Shown: piece after piece, positions 47,587 through 55,500 of the stretch
How the letters are laid out: each line of letters starts with the position of its first letter
How positions within the stretch are numbered: position 1 is the stretch's first letter
Assembly (NCBI RefSeq): GCF_038049925.1
Contig: NZ_CP145809.1
Coordinates: forward strand, 496,001-560,000
DNA from: Georgenia sp. M64
GTDB taxonomy: Bacteria > Actinomycetota > Actinomycetes > Actinomycetales > Actinomycetaceae
Length of the DNA stretch: 64,000 bases
Direction of reading: 5' to 3'
The notes under the pieces: generated by a model
What the model was told of the DNA's origin: nothing
Databases searched by the model: none
The model's input: the letters and a program-made list of their open reading frames with translations, nothing else
Made by a program: the position numbers and the translations under genes

Positions 47587-49668
47587 ATGTCCGCTGAGAC
47601 CTCCGGGCTCATCACACCGGATCTCGTGACGCTCGACGCCGACCTCGGCTCCACCAAGGACCAGGTCATCGCGGCTCTGGCCGCCCGCGTGGCGGCCGCC
47701 GGGCGCGCCGACGCCGCCGGGCTCACCGCCGACGCCCTCGAGCGCGAGGGCAAGTCCGCCACCGGCCTCCCCGGTGGCATCGCCATCCCGCACTGCCGCT
47801 CGACGGCGGTCAGCGTGGGGTCCCTCGCCTTCGCCCGCCTCGACCCCAAGGTCGACTTCGGTGCGCCCGACGGCCCCGCCGAGCTCGTGTTCCTCATCGC
47901 CGCCGCGGAGGGCACCGGGTCCGAGCACATGAAGCTCCTCACCAAGCTCGCCCGGGCCCTGGTGAAGAAGGACTTCGTCGCCGCGCTGCGGGGAGCGGGC
48001 AGCGCGGAGGAGGTCGTTGCCCTCGTCGAGGGCGTCGTCAACCCGCCTGCCGCGGCCCCGGCGGACCAGGCCGTCGGCGCCGCCCCCTCGGCGGGTGCCG
48101 CACCGGCCGGCTCGGTGCCCGCCACGGCTGCTGCCTCCGCCACGCCGGGCGCGACGGCCGGCCCGGCCACCGCCGACGGCGCAGCCACGCGCCGCATCGT
48201 CGCCATCACGGCCTGCCCCACCGGCATCGCCCACACCTACATGGCCGCCGACGCGCTCGTGGCCGCGGGCCAGGAGGCCGGCGTCACCGTCGAGGTCGAG
48301 ACCCAGGGCTCGGGCGCGACGACCCCGCTGAGCGCGGCCACCATCGCCTCGGCCGACGCGGTCATCTTCGCCACGGACGTCGGCGTCAAGGGCAAGGAGC
48401 GCTTCGCCGGCAAGCCGGTCATCGAGTCCGGCGTCAAGCGTGCGATCAACGAGCCCGGCGTGATGATCACCGAGGCGCTGCGCGCCGCCGACGACCCGTC
48501 CTCCCGCCGGGTCTCCGGCACCGCCTCCGACGCCGGCGCGCCGGCCGCCGCGGGCGGGCTGGGCATCGGCTCGCGCCTCAAGCAGGCGCTGCTCACCGGC
48601 GTGAGCTACATGATCCCGTTCGTCGCGGCGGGCGGCCTCATCATCGCCCTCGGCTTCCTCTTCGGCGGGTACGACATCGTCTTCGAGTCGGCCGACATCG
48701 TCGTCAACAACAGCCTCACGAACCTCCCCGACGGGGGCCTGACGGCCTACCTCGGCGCGGTCCTCCACCAGCTCGGGGCCGCGGCGTTCGCCTTCCTCGT
48801 CCCCGCGCTGGCCGGCTACATCGCCTTCGCGATCGCCGACCGACCCGGCATCGCCCCGGGCTTCACCGCCGGTGCCGTCGCCGTCTTCGTCGGCGCCGGG
48901 TTCATCGGCGGCCTCATCGGCGGTCTGCTCGCCGGTGTCGCGGCCCTGTGGATCTCCCGCATCGCCGTGCCGCGCTGGCTGCGCGGCCTCATGCCGGTGG
49001 TCATCATCCCGCTGGTGGCCACGGTCTTCGCCGGCGGGCTCATGTTCGTCGTCCTCGGGCAGCCGCTCGCGGCCGTGACCACGGGGCTGTCGAACTGGCT
49101 CGGCGGCCTCAGCGGCACCTCCGCCGTCATCCTCGGCATCATCCTCGGCCTCATGATGTGCTTCGACCTCGGCGGCCCGGTCAACAAGGCGGCCTACGCC
49201 TTCGCCACCGCCGGCCTGGTGGTGACCGACCCGGCCACGCTGCGCGTCATGGCGGCCGTCATGGCCGCGGGCATGGTGCCGCCGCTGGCCATGGCCCTCG
49301 CGACGGTGGTCCGGCCGAAGCTCTTCACCGAGGTCGAGCGGGAGAACGGCAGTGCCGCGTGGCTGCTCGGCGCCTCGTTCATCTCCGAGGGGGCGATCCC
49401 CTTCGCCGCTGCCGACCCGCTGCGCGTCATCCCCTCGATGATGGCCGGCGGCGCCGTCACCGGTGCCATCGCGATGGCCTTCGACGCCCAGTCCCGTGCT
49501 CCGCACGGCGGGATCTTCGTCTTCTTCGCGATGAGCAACGTCCTGGCGTTCGTCGGCGCTATCGTCGCCGGGATGCTGGTCTCCGCGACCCTTGTCATCC
49601 TGGCCAAGGAGTTCGTCGGCCGCACGGCCGACGAGCCCGCCGAGGACGTCGCGGTCGCGGCCGTCTGA
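47587..49668 (+). CDS. fruA: PTS fructose-specific permease EIIABC
   Basis: A 693-aa fused permease. EIIA (about 1-150, His69 in IAIPHCR), an Ala/Pro linker, EIIB (about 200-300, Cys210 in ITACPTGIAHTYMA), EIIC (about 320-670, 8-9 membrane helices, including FVAAGGLIIALGFLFGG). It imports fructose as fructose-1-phosphate for FruK. ATG 47587 follows GGAAGGAAG. Its TGA lies within a duplicated 26-bp element. Confidence 0.95.
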   Translation: MSAETSGLITPDLVTLDADLGSTKDQVIAALAARVAAAGRADAAGLTADALEREGKSATGLPGGIAIPHCRSTAVSVGSLAFARLDPKVDFGAPDGPAELVFLIAAAEGTGSEHMKLLTKLARALVKKDFVAALRGAGSAEEVVALVEGVVNPPAAAPADQAVGAAPSAGAAPAGSVPATAAASATPGATAGPATADGAATRRIVAITACPTGIAHTYMAADALVAAGQEAGVTVEVETQGSGATTPLSAATIASADAVIFATDVGVKGKERFAGKPVIESGVKRAINEPGVMITEALRAADDPSSRRVSGTASDAGAPAAAGGLGIGSRLKQALLTGVSYMIPFVAAGGLIIALGFLFGGYDIVFESADIVVNNSLTNLPDGGLTAYLGAVLHQLGAAAFAFLVPALAGYIAFAIADRPGIAPGFTAGAVAVFVGAGFIGGLIGGLLAGVAALWISRIAVPRWLRGLMPVVIIPLVATVFAGGLMFVVLGQPLAAVTTGLSNWLGGLSGTSAVILGIILGLMMCFDLGGPVNKAAYAFATAGLVVTDPATLRVMAAVMAAGMVPPLAMALATVVRPKLFTEVERENGSAAWLLGASFISEGAIPFAAADPLRVIPSMMAGGAVTGAIAMAFDAQSRAPHGGIFVFFAMSNVLAFVGAIVAGMLVSATLVILAKEFVGRTADEPAEDVAVAAV

Positions 49669-49714
49669 CCCGTTCGACAACCACCGAAGTCTGACCCGTT
49701 CGACAACCACCGAA
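49663..49714. repeat. Perfect 26-bp tandem duplication at the fruA-ptsH junction
   Basis: The 26 bp at 49663-49688 recur exactly at 49689-49714. Copy 1 contains the fruA stop codon; copy 2 ends 9 bp before the ptsH ATG and leads into the ptsH ribosome site GAAGGAG. Confidence 0.95.
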
Positions 49715-49723
49715 GGAGCACAC

Positions 49724-49984
49724 ATGCCCAGCCAGACCGCCGTCGTCGGGTCCGCCGTCGGCCTCCACGCCCGCCCCGCCGCCATCATCGCCGCCGCCGC
49801 GTCGAAGTACGACGACGAGATCACCATCGCCATGGACGGCGAGGAGGCTGTCGACGCCGCGTCGGCGCTGATGATCATGACCCTCGGTGCCGAGAAGGGC
49901 GCCCAGGTCGTCGTCGAGTCCGACGACGAGACGGCGCTCGCCGAGATCGTCGCCCTGGTCGAGCAGGACCTCGACGCCGAGTGA
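49724..49984 (+). CDS. ptsH: Phosphocarrier protein HPr
   Basis: An 86-aa carrier with His15 in VGLHARPAA, the residue phosphorylated by enzyme I. The Ser at about 47 (DAASALMIMTLG) corresponds to the regulatory site in Gram-positive HPr. ATG 49724 with GAAGGAG. Last PTS gene of the deoR-fruK-fruA-ptsH cluster. Confidence 0.95.
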   Translation: MPSQTAVVGSAVGLHARPAAIIAAAASKYDDEITIAMDGEEAVDAASALMIMTLGAEKGAQVVVESDDETALAEIVALVEQDLDAE

Positions 49985-50009
49985 TCCGGCCGGCGGGTAC
50001 GTTCGTCCT

Positions 50010-50558
50010 GTGAGCAGCACGAGTGTCCCCCCGCCCGACGACCGCGCCCCGGACGGCGCCGGAGCCGCGCCCACCGCGGCGGACCCGGCGCCGGACGGGG
50101 CGGTCGTGTCGCCGACGGTGGCCGACGCGCCCGTGGCGATGCAGGACCAGGCCGACGCACTCGAGGTGACGTCGGACCCGGCCGGCACACCTGACGCGAC
50201 GCCTGGCACCTCCACACCCGGGGTGACCCCGGGCGCCAGCCCTGGACAGCCGGGAGCCGACGAGCAGGCCGCGGAGGAGCGCCGGGTCGCCGACGTCGTG
50301 GACCCCGCCACCGTGCGCCAGGCCCCCCGGATCGGCCGGTTCATCCTGCTGGGCGCCGTTCTCGGTACTGCTCTCGCCGCCGTCCTCGCACTGGCGACCC
50401 CGGCGTCCGAGCTCGACCGCTCCGACCTCTTCTGGTTCCTGCTGCTCGGGCTCGCGCCGGTCGGGGCGCTCGCCGGTGCGGTCGTGGCCCTCGTGCTGGA
50501 CCGGCGTTCGTTCCGGGCGCGCTCCGCTCGCGGGGCGGGTGAGGGCGCGCGGCCGTAG
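50010..50558 (+). CDS. Two-helix membrane protein, unknown function
   Basis: A 182-aa protein. Residues 1-105 are Pro/Ala/Asp/Thr-rich and look disordered; two helices follow (FILLGAVLGTALAAVLALAT and FWFLLLGLAPVGALAGAVVALVL) and then a short basic tail. No family recognised with certainty. GTG 50010 is the likely start. It ends 9 bp before the RNase gene, so they are probably cotranscribed. Confidence 0.75.
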   Translation: MSSTSVPPPDDRAPDGAGAAPTAADPAPDGAVVSPTVADAPVAMQDQADALEVTSDPAGTPDATPGTSTPGVTPGASPGQPGADEQAAEERRVADVVDPATVRQAPRIGRFILLGAVLGTALAAVLALATPASELDRSDLFWFLLLGLAPVGALAGAVVALVLDRRSFRARSARGAGEGARP

Positions 50559-50567
50559 GGTTCCCCC

Positions 50568-52199
50568 GTGGTCAGCCGTTACCTCCGCCTCGACGTCGCC
50601 CCGCCCGAGGAGGTGCTCCGGGCGCTCTCCTCCCTGCGCGACGAGCTGGGCATCTCCCCGGACTTCCCGCCCGAGGTCATGGCCGAGGCCGAGGAGGCCG
50701 CGGGCGGCTCCGGCGACGGCGCCGCGCCGGGTGGCGTCGCGCCCGGGGGTCCCACCCCCGAGGTGGCGACCGTGGACGCCACCGACATCCCCTTCGTCAC
50801 CGTCGACCCGCCCGGGTCCCGCGACCTCGACCAGGCCCTCCACCTCGAGACCGACGGCGACGGGCTCCGCGTGCGGTACGCCATCGCAGCGGTCTCCACG
50901 TTCGTCACGCCCGGCGGGGCCATCGACCGCGAGGCCCACGCCCGCGGCGTGACCGTGTACGGCCCTGACGGCTCCTACGCCCTGCACCCGCCACAGCTCG
51001 GTGCCGGCGTCGCGAGCCTGCTGGAGGGGCAGAACCGGCCGGCCTACCTCTGGCACCTCCGCGTCGACGCCACCGGCGCGCTCGTCGACGCCAGGGTCGA
51101 GCTCGCCGTCGTCCGCTCCCGGGCCCAGCTCACGTACGAGGAGGTCCAGGCCGCGCACGACGGCCGGGCCCCGCTGCCGACCGGTGTGCCGGCGGACCTG
51201 CCGCGTCTGCTCCGACGGTTCGGTGAGCTGCGCGTGGAGCAGGAGCGCGCCCGCGGCGGGATCTCCCTCGACATCCCCGAGCAGAGCGTCGTGCGCAACG
51301 AGCACGGGTTCGTCCTGTCGTACCGCGCCACGCTCCCGGTGGAGGAGTGGAACGCCCAGGTCTCCCTCCTCACCGGCATGGCGGCGGCGGCGATGATGCG
51401 CGAGGCGGGCGTCGGCATCCTGCGCACGCTGCCGGAGGCGGACCCGCGCGACGTCGACCGGCTGCGCCGCACGGCCCGCGCGCTCGGCGTCGAGTGGCCG
51501 AGGTCGACCCCTTACCCCGAGCTCGTGCGCAGCCTCGACTCGGCGGTTCCCGCCCACGCGGCGTTCCTCAACGAGGCCACCACCCTGTTCCGCGGTGCGG
51601 GCTACCTGGCGTTCGGCGTCGGTGACGAGACCGGCGGCGACGCAGGGGGAGTCGAGGCGGGAGTCGGCGAGGCAGCGGGCGGCGAGGCGGGCGTCGGTCG
51701 GGCACGAGGCGACGCCGGTGCCGAGCCGACCAACACACGGCACGCCGCGATCGCGGCCGAGTACGCCCACGTGACCGCTCCGCTGCGACGGCTCGTCGAC
51801 CGGTACGGCCTGGCGGTGTGCCTGGCCCACTGCAGCGGGAAGCCGGTCCCGCCCTGGGTGCTCGACGCCCTGCCGGGTCTGCCGGCGACGATGTCCGCGG
51901 CGACGCGGCGGGCCGGCGCGTACGAGCGCGGGGCAGTCGACGCCCTCGAGGCCCTGGTCCTCCGCGGTCGTGAGGGCGAGGAGTTCGCCGGGGTCATCAC
52001 CGAGTCCGACGGAGAGGTCGCCCCGCCCGGCGGCACGGACCGCGAGGACGACCGGCGCGAGCGCGGGACGGTCGAGCTGCGGGAGGTTGCCGTCAAGGGG
52101 CGGGTCGAGGGCTCGTCCCTCCCCGTCGGCGAGGAGGTCCGCGTGCGCCTCGTCGAGGCCGACGTGCCCGGTCGGAAGGTGCTCTTCAGCCTGGTCTGA
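50568..52199 (+). CDS. RNB-domain exoribonuclease (RNase II/R family)
   Basis: A 543-aa cytosolic 3'-5' exonuclease. The metal-binding acidic cluster is in TVDPPGSRDLDQAL (about residues 80-93); YGPDGSYALHPPQLG-like and HVTAPLRRLVDRYG motifs follow. Shorter than E. coli RNase II/R, it lacks obvious cold-shock and complete S1 domains. A Gly/Ala/Glu-rich insert (about 355-385) interrupts the catalytic core. GTG 50568. Confidence 0.9.
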   Translation: MVSRYLRLDVAPPEEVLRALSSLRDELGISPDFPPEVMAEAEEAAGGSGDGAAPGGVAPGGPTPEVATVDATDIPFVTVDPPGSRDLDQALHLETDGDGLRVRYAIAAVSTFVTPGGAIDREAHARGVTVYGPDGSYALHPPQLGAGVASLLEGQNRPAYLWHLRVDATGALVDARVELAVVRSRAQLTYEEVQAAHDGRAPLPTGVPADLPRLLRRFGELRVEQERARGGISLDIPEQSVVRNEHGFVLSYRATLPVEEWNAQVSLLTGMAAAAMMREAGVGILRTLPEADPRDVDRLRRTARALGVEWPRSTPYPELVRSLDSAVPAHAAFLNEATTLFRGAGYLAFGVGDETGGDAGGVEAGVGEAAGGEAGVGRARGDAGAEPTNTRHAAIAAEYAHVTAPLRRLVDRYGLAVCLAHCSGKPVPPWVLDALPGLPATMSAATRRAGAYERGAVDALEALVLRGREGEEFAGVITESDGEVAPPGGTDREDDRRERGTVELREVAVKGRVEGSSLPVGEEVRVRLVEADVPGRKVLFSLV

Positions 52200-52260
52200 C
52201 GCTCTTGCCCCGACGCTCGGACGCTCCCCACCGACGTCCCGGACGCGACGGCTCGCCCGC

Positions 52261-52311
52261 CACGAGGTTGCTCTTCTGGTCGCTGACAGCGACCAGAAGA
52301 GCAACCTCGTG
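52261..52311 (+). terminator. 24-bp perfect stem-loop after the RNase gene
   Basis: The arms 52261-52284 and 52288-52311 are exact reverse complements and the loop is only GAC. The stem is less GC-rich (about 54%) than the surroundings. It lies 62 bp after the RNase stop with no other gene until the pectinase. Confidence 0.8.
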
Positions 52312-52462
52312 TGCGGATCTCGGATCTCGCAGGGCTCACCCGATCCACGGGGGCGGATCTTGCCCCGGCCCGCACGGAACAGCCGGGAGCCGGGAGCCGG
52401 GCGCCCAGCGGAACGGGCGCCGTCCCAGCACCGCTCGACCATGACCGTTCTTGGCCGACTCT

Positions 52463-52520
52463 TGTCGAAACGTTTCAAGTGTCGCTAGTGTTCGGGTCGT
52501 CCCGGCTATGAAGCGTTTCA
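52463..52520 (+). promoter_or_regulatory. Promoter with two LacI-type operators for the pectinase gene
   Basis: A -35 TTGTCG (52463-52468) and -10 TAGTGT (52486-52491) are 17 bp apart. The palindrome GAAACGTTTC (52467-52476) sits in the spacer, and TGAAGCGTTTCA (52509-52520) lies just after the predicted start of transcription. Centres are 43 bp apart, about four helical turns. Both match the LacI/CcpA-class TGAAACGTTTCA consensus. Confidence 0.75.
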
Positions 52521-52579
52521 ATCTCATCTCGACCTCTCCGGCCGGAACTCTCAACGACGAGAACCCAGGGGGAACGACA

Positions 52580-55500
52580 GTGTCATCACGAACGAGAAGA
52601 CTGGTCGCCGCTCCGGTGGCCGTGGCCACCGCGCTCACGGCGGCGCTGGTCGGTCCCGGCGCCACGGCGGACGAGGGGCAGGCGTGGTCGTTCGACCTCG
52701 GCACCGCCGCCAGCCCCGTCGAGGCCGGGTGGACCGGCGTGCCGGAGAGCAACCGGTACACCGCCGAGGCCGGGTACGGCATCGTCACGGTGGACGGGGT
52801 GGCCCCGGTCTCGCGGTACCGCACCAGCGCTGCGGCCGACGCCGTGCGCAACGACTTCGTCCTCGCCACGGCCTGGGGCTTCGCCGTGGACGTGCCGGAC
52901 GGCACCTACGACGTCCGGGTGCTCTCCGGGGACGAGCTCACCGGCACGAGCACCACGAAGACCCACATCGACCTCGAGGGCGTCCGGGCCGGCACGGTCC
53001 AGGCGCGGCAGGCCGTGTCGGAGCAGACGTGGCGGACCACCGTCGCGGACCGCCAGCTGTCGATCGGCATCACCGGCGACGGCGCGGGGGGCTATGTCAA
53101 CGGCATCGAGGTGACCTCGGTCGCCGACGAGCCCGCGCCCGACCCCGAGCCCGATCCCGGCACGTCCGCCCTCGCAGCGCCGGACTCCGTGCGGATGGCC
53201 CACGTCACCGACGGGTCGGTCACGGTCCGGTGGGACGAGGTTCCCGGCGCCGCGGGCTACGTCCTGTCGCGCTCCGACGCCCCGGACGGCGAGTACACCG
53301 TCGTCGCCGAGACCGACCAGCGCACGGTGTTCGCCACGGACTCGGTCGACACGACCGTCGTCCACCACTACCGGGCGCAGGCTCGTGACGCCGAGGGACG
53401 GCTGAGCCTCCCGTCGGCGGCGGCGGTCTCCAGCCTGACCGTCGCGGCCCCGGACCTGCCCGGCTCGGGCGTCCTGAGCCTCGACCTCGGCAACGGCGAC
53501 GTGGCTCCCGGCATGGTCGGCCTCGACGCCGCCACGGCCTACACCGCCGAGACCCGGATCGGGTTCGCCGACACCAGCGAGGTCACGGCGACGGACCGCG
53601 CCACCGGTGACGCCGTGCGGTCGGACTTCGTCACCGTCGCGGACACCGAGCTCGTCGTCGACCTGCCGAACGGCGACTACACCGTGGACCTCATCGCGGG
53701 CGACGCCGACGGAGGGACCGACATCGCCATCACCGCGGAGCAGATGGCGAAGGTCCAGCCCACCACCCGCGCCGCGGGAGAGTACCTGGAGATGTCCTTC
53801 GACATCGCCGTGGTCGACGGCCAGCTCAACCTCGAGCTCGCCGGCTCGGCCGCGAACCTCAACGCCCTCGTGCTCACCCAGCACAGCCCGCGCCCGGCCG
53901 GCGCCGAGCCGACCGTCTGGGTCACCGGCGACTCGACCGTGCAGACCTACACGGCCGACTACGTCCCGCAGGCCGGCTGGGGGCAGATGATCGACCGCTT
54001 CCTCACCGAGGACGTGACGGTGGAGAACAGGGCGATCGGCGGCCGCAGCTCGAAGAACTTCATCAGCCAGGGCCGCCTGGACGAGGTCCTCCGGGAGATC
54101 CGCCCCGGTGACTACCTCTTCGCCCAGTTCGGTCACAACGACAACTCCTACGGCGTCGACGACCGCTACGCCGCCCCCGGCGACTACCTCAACTACCTGC
54201 GGACCTTCGTCGACGGCGCCGTCCAGCGCGGCGCCACGCCGGTCCTCGTCACGCCCGTCTCCCGCCGCTCGTTCGACGCGGAGACCGGGCTGTTCAACGT
54301 CTCGTTCCCCGAGTACGTCGACGCCGCCACGGCGCTCGCCCAGGAGACCGGCACGCCGCTGGTGGACCTCTCCGCCTCGAGCCGGGCGTACCTGGACGAG
54401 ATCGGCCCCGAGGCCGCGAAGTCGGTCTTCCTGCACGTCCCCGCCGGGATCTACCCGAACCGGCCGAACGGCACCGCCGACGACACGCACTTCCAGGAGT
54501 ACGGAGCCATCCAGATGGCCCGCCTCGTCGCCACCGACGTGGCGAGCCTGGAGGTGCCGCTGGCCCAGGAGGTCGTGGAGACCGAGCCCCCCGCCAACGT
54601 CCCGGAGCCGCCGGCCGGCCTGGTCGTCGTGAGCGTGTCCCACGCCGGCGCCCAGCTGTCCTGGACCGCCGTCGAGGGCGCGGACATCTACAAGGTCCTC
54701 CGTCGGACGGCGGGCGAGGACTGGGTCCTCGCGACGACGTCCACCCTCGCCCAGGCGAGCGTCGGCGGACTGGCCGAGGGCACCGCCTACGAGATGCAGG
54801 TCGTGGCCGTCAACGGCCGCGGTGACTCCGAGCCGTCCGCGACGGTCGAGCTCACCACCAAGGCGCCGCTGCACAAGTTCGACCTGCAGCTCGCCGGGAA
54901 CGTCACGATGGACGGCTACACGCCCATCGACGAGACCACGACCTACTCCGCGGAGACGGGCTACGGCTTCACCACCGACGCCCGGCCCGGCGGCCGGGAC
55001 CGCGGGCTCGGCTTCGACCCCGTGCCCACCGCGCTCGAGCGCGACTTCCTCCTGCCGGGCAGTGCGCACGAGCTCGCCGTCGACGTGCCGAACGGCTCCT
55101 ACGCGGTCAAGGTCTACTACGGCGACCCCCTGGGCACCGGCCGGCTCGGCATCACCCTCGAGGGCAAGGATCACGGCTCCCAGAACGCCGGCCGCGGTCG
55201 CGTGGTCTCCCGCACGCTCGAGCCCGTGCTGGTCACGGACGGCCAGCTCACCGTGGTCGGGGAGGGTTGGTTCAACGGGATGGAGGTCACCCCGCTGATC
55301 CTCGCCCCGACCGACCTGACCCACGACCTCGCGATCGACGGCGCCGACGTCGCGGTCGCCCTCTCCTGGACCGGCACCGAGGACGCCACGGCCTACCGGG
55401 TCTACCGCGCGTCCGACGCCGGCGCCGCACCCGAGGCGCTCGGCGACGTCGAGGAGCCGGCCTTCACCGACACCACCGCCGACGTCGGCCTCGAGTACAC

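Larger units (their letters stand above)
52200..52579. other. Intergenic region (380 bp) with hairpin and pectinase promoter
   Basis: Contains a 51-bp perfect hairpin (52261-52311) and the promoter/operators at 52463-52520. Nothing recognised lies at 52312-52462. The leader from about 52498 to 52579 overlaps an in-frame ATG at 52508 that is not used in this annotation. Confidence 0.7.

Noticed and set aside
52508..52579. ATG 52508 as start of the pectinase
   Set aside because: It overlaps the second operator and lies about 10 nt after the predicted transcription start; GTG 52580 has a better ribosome site and begins a normal signal peptide.
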